In this document: one piece after another, positions 54,252 through 62,513 of the stretch
Layout: the number at the start of each line of letters is the position of its first letter
Numbering within the stretch: the first letter of the stretch is position 1
Assembly: GCF_000217915.1 (NCBI RefSeq)
Contig: NZ_AFOZ01000046.1
Coordinates: 186,001-250,000 of the forward strand
Length of the DNA: 64,000 nucleotides
DNA from: Shewanella sp. HN-41
GTDB taxonomy: Bacteria; Pseudomonadota; Gammaproteobacteria; Enterobacterales; Shewanellaceae
Direction of reading: 5' to 3'
Program-made: the position numbers and the translations under genes
Notes under the pieces: generated by a model
Database searches by the model: none
What the model was told of the DNA's origin: nothing
The model's input: only the letters and a program-made list of their open reading frames with translations

Positions 54252-54986
54252 ATGATCAAAGTATCCAATCTTTCCAAACGCATAGGTGATGTGCAGGCAC
54301 TCAAGGACTTAAGCTTTAGCGCACAAAACGGCCAAATAACGGGATTGCTCGGACCTAATGGCGCGGGTAAAACCACCTGTTTACGCACTATTTTTGGCTT
54401 GCTTAAACCCGATATGGGCACGGCCGAAATTGAAGGTATTGATGTCGCCATCGACCCTATCGGCGCTAAACAACAACTCGGACTATTCCCCGACCCCTTC
54501 GGTCTGTATGAACGCTTAACGCCACGGGAATATATCCGCTACTTTGCCGAACTCAGCGGTTTATCCGCCAGCGAAGCCAAGGAGGCTACCAGCCAAGTGA
54601 TTGCTAAATTGCGCCTCGAAGATATTAGCGACCGCCGCTGCAAAGGCTTCTCCCAGGGGCAGCGGATGAAAACCGCCCTTGCACAGGCCATAGTCCACAG
54701 TCCGAGTAATATCATCCTCGACGAACCGACTAGAGGGCTCGATGTGATGAGCACTCGCCTGCTGCGTGACATTCTTATCGACCTTAAAAATCAAGGGCAT
54801 TGCGTGCTGTTCTCCAGCCATGTGATGCAGGAAGTCGCCGCACTGTGTGACCAAGTGATCGTGATGGCACAGGGTAGCGTCGTTGCCATTGGCAGCCCTG
54901 CAGAACTCTGTGCCCAAACGGGTAAAGCCTCACTCGAAGATGCCTTTATTCAACTTATCGGCACGGATGAAGGGATAGCGGCATGA
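54252..54986 (+). CDS. ABC exporter ATPase, NatA-like
   Basis: A 244-residue ATP-binding subunit: Walker A GPNGAGKTT at 34-42, signature FSQGQRMK near 136, Walker B NIILDEPTRGLDV near 155. The length and the ERLTPREYIRYFAELSGL segment resemble the sodium-efflux ATPase NatA. It starts 3 bp after the hydrolase stop with AAGGAG upstream. The cognate permease is 95 bp downstream. The exported solute cannot be told. Confidence 0.92.
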   Translation: MIKVSNLSKRIGDVQALKDLSFSAQNGQITGLLGPNGAGKTTCLRTIFGLLKPDMGTAEIEGIDVAIDPIGAKQQLGLFPDPFGLYERLTPREYIRYFAELSGLSASEAKEATSQVIAKLRLEDISDRRCKGFSQGQRMKTALAQAIVHSPSNIILDEPTRGLDVMSTRLLRDILIDLKNQGHCVLFSSHVMQEVAALCDQVIVMAQGSVVAIGSPAELCAQTGKASLEDAFIQLIGTDEGIAA

Positions 54987-55021
54987 TGACTCAACCCCAA
55001 CTACGCCCGCGGGCTTTAACC

Positions 55022-55056
55022 ATTAATACATTGATCTTTAAAAGCTTGGTATTTAA
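55022..55056 (+). repeat. Partial repeat of the 52.56-kb operator region
   Basis: ATTAATACATTGAT (55022-55035) and TGGTATTTAA (55047-55056), spaced 11 bp, match exactly the two blocks at 52562-52575 and 52588-52597, spaced 12 bp. It lies in the 95-bp gap before the permease gene, so it may be a second regulator site or internal promoter, or a trace of duplication. Confidence 0.75.
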
Positions 55057-55080
55057 GAAAACCGTTAAAGGAATAACAGC

Positions 55081-56220
55081 ATGAATAAGATAATCGCCAT
55101 GGTTCGCAAGGAACTCATCGATGCGGCCCGTGATAAGCGCTCGGTAATGGCGGGGCTCTACTACGCCATAGGCACGCCGCTGATCATGTGCGGCCTGTTT
55201 TTAGTGTTAATTGGCCAGCTAACCAGCCCCGATGATTTGAAAATCACCATCACAAATCCCGATAAGGCACCGGATCTCGTCCGTTTTTTATCAAATAAAG
55301 GCATTAGCAGTGGTGAAACGAAGGACAGTGAGCTTAAAGCCATAGAGCTTATCATCGACCCAGACTATGCCGCGCAGATGAACCAAGGCAAAGGCGCCGA
55401 GATCACTATCGTTGCGGATAACTCCGATGAAAAACTGCAAAACTCGATCCGCAGACTCGAGAAACAACTACAGGCCTACAGCACAGAAATGGGCAGCCTA
55501 CGCCTTATCGCCCGCGGTATCGATCCCCGCGTGATGCAGCCGCTTAAGGTCAATATTCACGACCAAGCGACCACGGACTCTAAGGGTGGGATGATCTTAG
55601 GTATCGCGATTTTCACTATGATTTACTCGGTATTTATCTCAGGGATGAATTTGGCCATCGATACCAGCGCCGGCGAGCGTGAACGTAACTCCCTAGCACT
55701 GTTACTCAGCCATCCGCTGACGACTCGCCAATTAGTGCTGTCAAAAATCATCGCCGTGAGTCTGTTTGCACTCTTAGGATTAGTGCTGATCCTGTTGGTA
55801 TCGAAAATCGCCTATACCTATGTACCTTGGCAGGAACTCGGCTTTAGTGTCAGCATTACCAGCGAGTTTATCGCCTTGATGTTAGTGGTCGGCATCCCAG
55901 TCGCGCTGATGGCCGCCTGCCTGCAATTGTTTGTGTCCTTTATGGCAAAAACCTTTAAGGAAGCCCAATCCTACCTAACCATGGTGCTGTTTGTACCCTT
56001 AGCCCTGTCGATGGCGGCCAGCTACAACATCGCACCCGATGTCCTGCAGTGGCTGCCCGTATCGGGCCAACAGCAAGCGCTAATGGATTTTATTAAAGGC
56101 AAGGACATGAACTTGCTGCAGTTGTTGGTATCAACACTGGGCACACTTGCCATCGCCATAGTGTTAGCGTTCGGCATGGAAAAATCGTTAAAGAGTGAAA
56201 AGGTCATCTTCGGATTATAA
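55081..56220 (+). CDS. ABC exporter permease, NatB-like (ABC-2 family)
   Basis: A 379-residue ABC-2 permease. One helix near 25-45 is followed by a large extracytoplasmic domain of about 125 residues (LTSPDDLKITITNPDKAPDLVRFLSNKG...), then five helices between 175 and 365. It contains the family segment AGERERNSLALLLSHPLTTRQLVLSKI. This layout is that of NatB and related Na+ or drug exporters. The AAGG site is adequate. Operon partner of the NatA-like ATPase. Confidence 0.9.
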   Translation: MNKIIAMVRKELIDAARDKRSVMAGLYYAIGTPLIMCGLFLVLIGQLTSPDDLKITITNPDKAPDLVRFLSNKGISSGETKDSELKAIELIIDPDYAAQMNQGKGAEITIVADNSDEKLQNSIRRLEKQLQAYSTEMGSLRLIARGIDPRVMQPLKVNIHDQATTDSKGGMILGIAIFTMIYSVFISGMNLAIDTSAGERERNSLALLLSHPLTTRQLVLSKIIAVSLFALLGLVLILLVSKIAYTYVPWQELGFSVSITSEFIALMLVVGIPVALMAACLQLFVSFMAKTFKEAQSYLTMVLFVPLALSMAASYNIAPDVLQWLPVSGQQQALMDFIKGKDMNLLQLLVSTLGTLAIAIVLAFGMEKSLKSEKVIFGL

Positions 56221-56276
56221 AACTATCGAACCGCAGAGGGCGCACTGCGCCCTTAAATCGGGTTAAGGAGTCAGTG

Positions 56277-56537
56277 ATGGAAAACGAATACGTGTTAATG
56301 GTCATTATGGTGACCTTTGTCATCGGCGTGAGCGCGACCGAGATGTTTAAGCATTACTTGAAAATACACCAACTGGGTAGCGGTAATCATCGGCAACTTG
56401 AAGATAAACTCACACAATTGAGTCTGCAAAATCAGGTGCTAGTCGAGCGAGTACAAGTCCTAGAGCGCATCGTCACTGACACAGATAACAGCGCCACAGA
56501 TAACTCGTTAGCGCAGCAGATTGAGGCGTTGAAATAG
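56277..56537 (+). CDS. Small membrane protein with coiled-coil tail (PspB-like)
   Basis: An 86-residue protein: one transmembrane helix (EYVLMVIMVTFVIGVSATEMF) followed by a heptad-repeat coiled coil (LEDKLTQLSLQNQVLVERVQVLERIVTDTD). It resembles PspB in size and in the closing LVERVQVLERIV stretch. Start is taken at ATG 56277, 6 bp after AAGGAG, rather than the GTG three bases before. Last gene of the hydrolase-ABC operon; its stop is 3 bp from the convergent gene. Confidence 0.7.
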   Translation: MENEYVLMVIMVTFVIGVSATEMFKHYLKIHQLGSGNHRQLEDKLTQLSLQNQVLVERVQVLERIVTDTDNSATDNSLAQQIEALK

Positions 56538-56540
56538 CGC

Positions 56541-57584
56541 TTAATGCAGCTCAGCCTCACAGCAATTATCGCTATTAAACTCGTATTGCTGAGTATTAAA
56601 GCGTTGCCTATAGGCCCGAGGCGTCAAGCTCGTTAGCTGAATGAATAGTTTGCGAAACGAGCTGACATCTTCATACCCCACCCGCACGACGACTTCCTCT
56701 AGCCCTAAACTGGTCGTTTCCAATAAACGTTTTGCCTCGTCCACCCGCAGACGCTGCACATAGCTGGCGGGGGTTTCGTTTAAGGCTTTCTTAAAGCGAC
56801 GGATAAGCGTACGTTTACCAAGGGCAAATTTATCAGCAATATCATCGAGTAACAGAGGTTCGGTTAAATGATGCTGCATCCATTGCTGCACATTCCAAAT
56901 CACTTCATCCTTATGGCTAGATGCCATTAATTCCATCGTCATAAAGGGTTGTTGGGATTGACGATTAGGATCGATCAGTAGAATTTTAGCCATCTGACTT
57001 GCCAGCTGTTCCCCCACCAGAATATGCACTAAATGCAGGGCGAGGCTCATGTTCGAGGTCGTCGCCCCCGCCGTATGCACATGCCCGTCGGAGACCACCA
57101 GTTTGTCCATGCGTAGATTCACCTTGGCAAAGTGGCGCTGAAACATTTCATTCAGCCACCAAACCGTGGTCGCCTCGCGTCCATCGAGCAAACCCGACGC
57201 CGCCAAGATCAAGGTGCCGGAGCAATAGGCCGCTAAGGGTTTGCCCGATCCAGCGAATAACCGCAACGGCTCAAATAAAGGGTCAAAATCATGGAGATAA
57301 GTTTGGAACTCACTCTTATTGGTCACCATGGCCGAGGCTAAGATCACCGCATCGGATTGCAGAATATCACTCGGCGTATTCAACCCAATCGCAGGCACTT
57401 TAATCCCTTGATTCGTTATGATATCCCCGCCGTGACTCGACACCACTTTGCACTCGAACAGGTCTTCGTTGGCCTCTGGATTCACTCGCCGCCAGTAGGT
57501 ATTGCAGAAGCTAAACACATCGAGAAATCCAATAATCCCGCTGGCAACCGTATTATTAGTTGCAAAAATAGTGATCCTTTTCAT
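56541..57584 (-). CDS. GlxA-type transcriptional regulator (DJ-1/PfpI plus AraC)
   Basis: A 347-residue regulator: an N-terminal DJ-1/PfpI-like domain (about 1-185, with AAYCSGTLILAASGLLDGREATTVWW) and a C-terminal AraC-type DNA-binding domain (about 225-330, with LGKRTLIRRFKKALNETPASYVQRLRVDEAKRLLETT and YEDVSSFRKLFIQ). The Cys of AAYCSG takes the place of the DJ-1 nucleophile elbow, but family members usually bind ligands. The start is taken at ATG 57584 (GGAG site) rather than the GTG at 57590. Divergent from a small membrane gene; targets unknown. Confidence 0.9.
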   Translation of the reverse strand: MKRITIFATNNTVASGIIGFLDVFSFCNTYWRRVNPEANEDLFECKVVSSHGGDIITNQGIKVPAIGLNTPSDILQSDAVILASAMVTNKSEFQTYLHDFDPLFEPLRLFAGSGKPLAAYCSGTLILAASGLLDGREATTVWWLNEMFQRHFAKVNLRMDKLVVSDGHVHTAGATTSNMSLALHLVHILVGEQLASQMAKILLIDPNRQSQQPFMTMELMASSHKDEVIWNVQQWMQHHLTEPLLLDDIADKFALGKRTLIRRFKKALNETPASYVQRLRVDEAKRLLETTSLGLEEVVVRVGYEDVSSFRKLFIQLTSLTPRAYRQRFNTQQYEFNSDNCCEAELH

Positions 57585-57731
57585 CTCCACCCCCTCGCAC
57601 CAGTATTGATTAGAGTCTAGTGCAATTTAGCAAAATGTCACTACTCACCCTTAAATTGTCAATAACGACACTTCAAGCCCCGTTGCAGAATTTTTAGACT
57701 GTCTCAAACTTCCAAAGGAAAGGATGACACT

Positions 57732-57956
57732 ATGACGCAGCCATCGATAAACTACCTTAAGCGAGCGCTGGCCTTGAGCCTACTCGGCATCACTTGGGCA
57801 CTATTGCTCTGGTTAAACTTCAGCATTGCCCCCAACGCCTTCGCGCATTTTGTGGCAATACCCGTGCTCTTTATTGCGACCGGGATTTCTACGCTACTGC
57901 TCACGAACAAATATCAAGGCACACTCCAATCAAGAAACCATAAAAACCCAAGCTAG
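57732..57956 (+). CDS. Small membrane protein
   Basis: A 74-residue protein with two transmembrane helices (ALALSLLGITWALLLWLNFSI; FVAIPVLFIATGISTLLLT) and a basic tail. AAGGA lies 8 bp before the ATG, supporting translation. No family recognised. Divergent from the GlxA-type regulator, whose product may control it. Confidence 0.6.
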   Translation: MTQPSINYLKRALALSLLGITWALLLWLNFSIAPNAFAHFVAIPVLFIATGISTLLLTNKYQGTLQSRNHKNPS

Positions 57957-57965
57957 GCTGGGTTT
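57942..57965 (-). terminator. Terminator of mogA
   Basis: On the minus strand AAACCCA/TGGGTTT with a short bulge and a T run after it, 21 bp after the mogA stop; it overlaps the end of the convergent small gene. Confidence 0.7.
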
Positions 57966-57986
57966 AATAGGGAACAACGGTGAAAG

Positions 57987-58520
57987 CTATTTTGCCTTAG
58001 GCCTAAAGGGCTTAATCACGGCTTCGTTGCACTCTAAATACGGCCCTTCCATCAGGTCGATACAGTAAGGAATTGCAGGGAACACGGCATCTAAACATTC
58101 GCGAATCGATTTTGGCTTGCCGGGCAAGTTCACGATCAACGAATCACCCCGTAGACCTGCGGTTTGGCGAGATAAAATCGCCGTTGGCACAAATTTTAAT
58201 GACTCGGCGCGCATTAACTCACCGAAGCCTGGCATCATGCGATCACACACGGCTTCGGTCGCCTCAGGGGTAACATCGCGTTTCGCAGGTCCTGTGCCAC
58301 CGGTGGTGACAATTAAGCAGCAGTCCTGCTCGTCGGCCATTTTGATCAGTGTCGCTTCAATCACATCTCGCTCATCGGGGATCACTTGATAAATCGGCTC
58401 CCACTCGCTGGTGAGGTAGTCGCTTAGCGTGTCGATAATCGCCTTGCCTGAGATATCTTCATAAATCCCCGCGCTGGCGCGATCGCTTACCGTCACAATA
58501 CCGATTTTTGCTTTGCTCAT
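57987..58520 (-). CDS. mogA: Molybdopterin adenylyltransferase MogA
   Basis: Activates molybdopterin by adenylation before MoeA inserts molybdenum. The 177 residues from ATG 58520 have the MoaB/MogA fold marks: KIGIVTVSDRASAGIYEDISG near 4-24, the VTTGGTGPAKRDVTPEATEAV segment near 71-91 with the substrate Asp, and LRGDSLIVNLPGKPKSIRECL near 134-154. GGGGA precedes the chosen start; the longer frame to 58607 is unlikely. A pair with moeA-moeB at the other end of the window. Confidence 0.93.
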   Translation of the reverse strand: MSKAKIGIVTVSDRASAGIYEDISGKAIIDTLSDYLTSEWEPIYQVIPDERDVIEATLIKMADEQDCCLIVTTGGTGPAKRDVTPEATEAVCDRMMPGFGELMRAESLKFVPTAILSRQTAGLRGDSLIVNLPGKPKSIRECLDAVFPAIPYCIDLMEGPYLECNEAVIKPFRPKAK

Positions 58521-58714
58521 AGGACATCCCCAATGATGTTGAAATAAAACCATGCCGAAAAAAATGTCGACATCAAGCATGGAAGAAACCAATGCAGCTT
58601 CGACCATAAGTCGCAGCTAAAATAGCATAAATGCTCGATAAAGGGGGCGACTAAAACGTGACTTGGCTCGCGCTATGCTATTGAAAAACGGCGGGCAGAA
58701 AATATAAAAGACAT

Positions 58715-58753
58715 AAAATCCAAGGCAAACGCCATAGGCTCACCTTGGATTTT
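58715..58753 (-). terminator. Terminator-like hairpin after the kinase gene
   Basis: AAAATCCAAGG/CCTTGGATTTT, 11-bp stem with a 17-base loop holding a small GCC/GGC stem; on the minus strand it is followed by a T-rich stretch. Confidence 0.65.
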
Positions 58754-58772
58754 CTGGTGAATGCAGTAACGC

Positions 58773-59732
58773 TTAGCTAACCTGTGCCAGTGTGGGTAAG
58801 GAGGGGAACGCGCCCTTTTGCCCGCAGGTAATCGCGCCGCAGCGAGTGGCAAATACCACCGCCGCCTCTAAGTGCGCTTGACTTTCGAGCCTTTGTTTCA
58901 AGGTTAAATACGCTAAATCGTATTCCAAGTCTAAGCCTAAGGCGAACAGAAAACCTGAGATAAAACTGTCACCCGCAGCAGTAGTATCGACGGCTGATAT
59001 TTTGGGAACTGGGACGCTAAACCTGCACTGCGCCGTAATGCACTGCACCGGATTAGCGCCATCGGTGATCAAAATTACCTCAACCCCTTGGGCAAGGCAG
59101 AACTGTAAATAATCTTCAAAGCTGTTTTTTCTTGCCTGTGCTAAATAATCCGCTTCTTCACGACTCATTTTCAACACTTGAGTGTAACGAAAACACTGCT
59201 CCACCCGCTCGGTTAGCAAGGACGGATCCTGCCACAGGGATAAACGCAGATTCACATCGAAACTCACTAAGGTTGAGAACGCATCGGCACAACGCGCACC
59301 ATAAAGGCTAGTGTTAAAGATGGCGGTTTCGGTAAAGGTATTAGAGCAAAGGTGAAAAATATCAATCCCCTGCCATGGAATATTGTCGAAATGCTGATTG
59401 CTGTAGCGCATGTCGGCGGTGCCATCACGATTGAACTCAAAGGTGCGTTCACCCCGTTCATCTAAATTCACCAGCACAGTTGCCGTAGGAGCGCCTAGCA
59501 CTTCGGCAAGATAATCGGTCGCCACGCCCTGCTCCGCTAAGGCTTGTTTTAACATGACCCCATATTGGTCTGCGCTGATGCCACCAGCAAAATAACTCTT
59601 ACCGCCAAGTTTAGCGTAACCCACGGCCACATTGGCGGGTGCGCCACCCGCAATCGGCTGATGATATTTGCCCGTGGCGTCGGTTGGCAGCAAGTCCACT
59701 AACACTTCACCGAAACTGAGTAATACTGTCAT
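58773..59732 (-). CDS. scrK: PfkB-family sugar kinase, fructokinase-like
   Basis: A 319-residue PfkB/ribokinase-fold sugar kinase. It has the N-terminal GEVLVDLLP, the GGAPANVAVGYAKLGG di-Gly motif near 30-45, and the C-terminal DTTAAGDSFISGFLFALG with AAGD taking the place of the common GAGD. The sequence is typical of bacterial fructokinases. It follows the receptor gene with a hairpin between them, and the LacI-type palindromes and MFS gene nearby suggest uptake and use of a fructoside such as sucrose. Start at ATG 59732 with GGGAG upstream. The symbol reflects this inference. Confidence 0.82.
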   Translation of the reverse strand: MTVLLSFGEVLVDLLPTDATGKYHQPIAGGAPANVAVGYAKLGGKSYFAGGISADQYGVMLKQALAEQGVATDYLAEVLGAPTATVLVNLDERGERTFEFNRDGTADMRYSNQHFDNIPWQGIDIFHLCSNTFTETAIFNTSLYGARCADAFSTLVSFDVNLRLSLWQDPSLLTERVEQCFRYTQVLKMSREEADYLAQARKNSFEDYLQFCLAQGVEVILITDGANPVQCITAQCRFSVPVPKISAVDTTAAGDSFISGFLFALGLDLEYDLAYLTLKQRLESQAHLEAAVVFATRCGAITCGQKGAFPSLPTLAQVS

Positions 59733-59765
59733 TTTTACTCCCACCTTGTATTCTGTTATCAAACC

Positions 59766-59790
59766 AAAAGCCCACTTTCATGGGCTGCTT
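59766..59790 (-). terminator. Hairpin between the receptor and kinase genes
   Basis: On the minus strand AGCCCA/TGGGCT with a six-base loop and TTTTGGTTT after it. It may reduce but not abolish read-through to the kinase gene, or act as an attenuator. Confidence 0.5.
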
Positions 59791-59838
59791 TGGGTTTAGC
59801 ATTTTTTCTGTAAAAACAGTTTCTGTAGCAACATCAAC

Positions 59839-62235
59839 TTAGAACTCGTATTTAAGCGTCAGGCTGGTTGTGCGGCCATTAATGGTACGGGCTCGGATGA
59901 TATTGTTATCTGGGATTGAACCTTCTTCCGCTTCAGTAATACCCGTGGCATTAAACAAGTTGTTGACGTTTAAGGACACACTCATGGCCTCGGTCAGATT
60001 GTAGGTCGCAAAGGCATTCACTTGGTTGTAGCCGTCGAAACTTAAATCATTATTATCTTGAGCATAAGCATCCGTAGTACCAATTAAGTTAACGCCCACT
60101 GAACCTTGGTCAAAGTTGTAACGGCCCATCAAAGAGTAGATAAAATCAGCCTGTCTTCTTGGGGTGTTACCCACCACTTCTGGTGTCAATGCATCTTTAG
60201 CAATCTCAGCATCGGTCCAAGTTAAGTTGCCCCTAAAGTCAAAGTCACCGATAAAATAGGCCGACTCGATTTCGATACCTTTCGCTTTGTACTTACGGTC
60301 GAAGAAACGTTGGCTAGTGGCTTCAAAGTTTTGCTCTTCGGTTTCTGAGTAGAACGCCGTCGCAAACACAGACAGATCATTGTAACGGTACTTAACACCT
60401 AACTCGTACTGGTCAACGATATCAACCGCATCTTCCTTCGCCACCGAACCATCGGCACGCACCTTACCAAATAACAGACGGTCGGCATTGGCGCGGCCAC
60501 CGTGGCTCAAGCGACCAAAGGCAGCTAAGTCACTGGAAAATTGATAGTTAGCACCTAATGAGTAAGAGGTGTAGCTCCAATCGTAGTTGACTGGCTGAGG
60601 GTTAGCATTGTCGATGGAAGACACGCTCTGCTCAGGGATTGAAATCACCCCATCGAGATTCATATCCACTTGCGATTGCACACCGCCTGCGTAATAACCG
60701 CTGGCATCACCGCTGTCATAACGCACACTGGCATCGAGGGACAAGTCACCCAAACTCGAGGTTAACGCGAGGTAAGGCGCTTTAATGCTGTAATCGGTAT
60801 CGTAATTACGTTGGCAACAATTTCCCCAGTAAGGCACGCCATAACCATAGAGGCCATTATCGGAATACGCCGTACCATCGGCGGCAACCACATCTAATAA
60901 CGCGGCATTATCACCCTTCACTTCCATCAGATAGGAGTTCCACATCCAGGCCATGCTGATGTTTTGCACCGCATTGTAATAACCTAAAGTCACGCTGGTA
61001 TCGTCGAAGGTTTTAGTCAATTTGAAGTCGTTTACGATTGAGCCAAAGTCATTCATCTTGACGTCGAACGTATGGATACGCATGGCGAGTCCATCCATAG
61101 GATTGCCCGCATTTGGTCCATTGGCGTAAATCAACTTAGCGCCGTTGCCTGCAATACTGGTCGCGATATCGCTACCGTTCGCCACTTCGGCGGGGAATGG
61201 CGCGATGAAGTTACCGCTCACATCGGAGAAACGGAAACGGTTTTCTACCTGCCAATCGTTACCTAAATCGAAGGACGCCTCTAAACCCACAGAATCAACC
61301 ACAGGATTCATGCCATCGCGCATATCGCCACGGCGACGTTCGCCATCGGCACCTAAGCTCAAGGTTGATTGGAAATAAGCGGATTGAATCGCATCGGATT
61401 TAGCGTCAAAGCCTGGGATAGAGCTGCCATCCGAGTACATAGGCATAGGCAAGTAACCAATGCTTTTATCGTCTAAATGTTTGAAATACAGGCGAACATA
61501 ACCCTTATCAAATTCTTTGGTTAAGTTAGCTTTGATCTGGCCGCCTTTGTTGGCGTTATAGCCGGCGTCGCGTGGGCCTTCACCCGTACGCACAAAACCA
61601 CCCACATGGAAACGCAGACTGTCGTTGATGCTAGTGCCATATTCAAAATCGGTACGGAATGTATCGTAATCTAGCCCTAAGGTCGTAGAAACACTGCCCG
61701 CATCAGAGGAGCCCGTTTTACTGATCACGTTGATAATACCGCCGGGCGCATTACTGGTCGCGGTCGATGCCGAGCCACCACGGATAGATTCAATGGTTTG
61801 CACTGTTGAATCTAGACGTAAAAAGATATCGGCGTTACCGAAGGCAATATCGCCAAACTGCAGGATTGGCAAACCATCTTCTTGAATTTGCAGGAACTTA
61901 GCACCACCAGACGCCACAGGTAAGCCACGGACGGCAATGTTAGCGTTACCTTCACCGCCCGTAGATTCAACCTTCATCCCCGGAATAATACGAAATGCCT
62001 CGGCCGATGAGCGTGGTGTGCTCACCTCAAGCTCGGCGAGTGACACGCTGCTGACGGACACGCTCGAATCCATAACCCGAGTGCCGCGGGCAACCCCAGT
62101 CACTGTAATTCTTTCTAAACCTAACGCGTCTTGCTTGGCTTCTTCCTGTTGAGGTGCTTCAACGGCCCAGAGGTGAGAACTCACCAACACGGCCAATGTA
62201 CTTAACAAGAATTTCTGTGATGTGCTTTTTATCAT
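59839..62235 (-). CDS. TonB-dependent outer-membrane receptor (carbohydrate type)
   Basis: A 798-residue outer-membrane receptor. After the signal peptide comes an ERITVTG-type TonB box, the plug (about 40-170) with PGMKVESTGGEGNANIAVRG and RGGSASTATSNAPGGIINVISKTG, and a beta-barrel with strands to the C-terminus, ending in TSLTLKYEF with a terminal Phe. The cluster context (PfkB kinase, MFS permease, LacI operators) argues that it imports an oligosaccharide, probably sucrose, as known in the Shewanella sucrose gene set. ATG 62235 with GGGGA upstream is preferred to the longer frame from 62280. Confidence 0.88.
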   Translation of the reverse strand: MIKSTSQKFLLSTLAVLVSSHLWAVEAPQQEEAKQDALGLERITVTGVARGTRVMDSSVSVSSVSLAELEVSTPRSSAEAFRIIPGMKVESTGGEGNANIAVRGLPVASGGAKFLQIQEDGLPILQFGDIAFGNADIFLRLDSTVQTIESIRGGSASTATSNAPGGIINVISKTGSSDAGSVSTTLGLDYDTFRTDFEYGTSINDSLRFHVGGFVRTGEGPRDAGYNANKGGQIKANLTKEFDKGYVRLYFKHLDDKSIGYLPMPMYSDGSSIPGFDAKSDAIQSAYFQSTLSLGADGERRRGDMRDGMNPVVDSVGLEASFDLGNDWQVENRFRFSDVSGNFIAPFPAEVANGSDIATSIAGNGAKLIYANGPNAGNPMDGLAMRIHTFDVKMNDFGSIVNDFKLTKTFDDTSVTLGYYNAVQNISMAWMWNSYLMEVKGDNAALLDVVAADGTAYSDNGLYGYGVPYWGNCCQRNYDTDYSIKAPYLALTSSLGDLSLDASVRYDSGDASGYYAGGVQSQVDMNLDGVISIPEQSVSSIDNANPQPVNYDWSYTSYSLGANYQFSSDLAAFGRLSHGGRANADRLLFGKVRADGSVAKEDAVDIVDQYELGVKYRYNDLSVFATAFYSETEEQNFEATSQRFFDRKYKAKGIEIESAYFIGDFDFRGNLTWTDAEIAKDALTPEVVGNTPRRQADFIYSLMGRYNFDQGSVGVNLIGTTDAYAQDNNDLSFDGYNQVNAFATYNLTEAMSVSLNVNNLFNATGITEAEEGSIPDNNIIRARTINGRTTSLTLKYEF

Positions 62236-62360
62236 TTTTATGTCCCCACCCATATTTGAGATGCAGCCCACTCTCCCCATGGCTACACCTACCGAATTGT
62301 TGTTAATCGAAAAACCATCTTAGTGATTGTTCAAGATCATACTGAACTTAAGCCGCAACC

Positions 62361-62378
62361 AACTTAATCGATTAAGTT
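62361..62378. promoter_or_regulatory. LacI-type operator upstream of the receptor gene
   Basis: AACTTAATCGATTAAGTT is a perfect 18-bp palindrome with central CG, the typical form of LacI-family sites. It lies 126 bp before the receptor start, and the identical 18 bp recurs at 63906-63923. Confidence 0.85.
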
Positions 62379-62513
62379 AACAAGTTAGCAACTTAATAAC
62401 AAAAAGCAAGTGCATTTTTTGCACAGTTTTGGTTCGCACTCAGGATCTATTAAGTCAACGTATTGATTAATTAAAGAAATGTGACAGAAAAATATTTTCT
62501 GTCACGGCCCAAA

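Noticed and set aside
56999..57403. 134-codon plus-strand frame rich in Pro, Ser and Arg
   Set aside because: Antisense shadow of the GlxA-type regulator gene.
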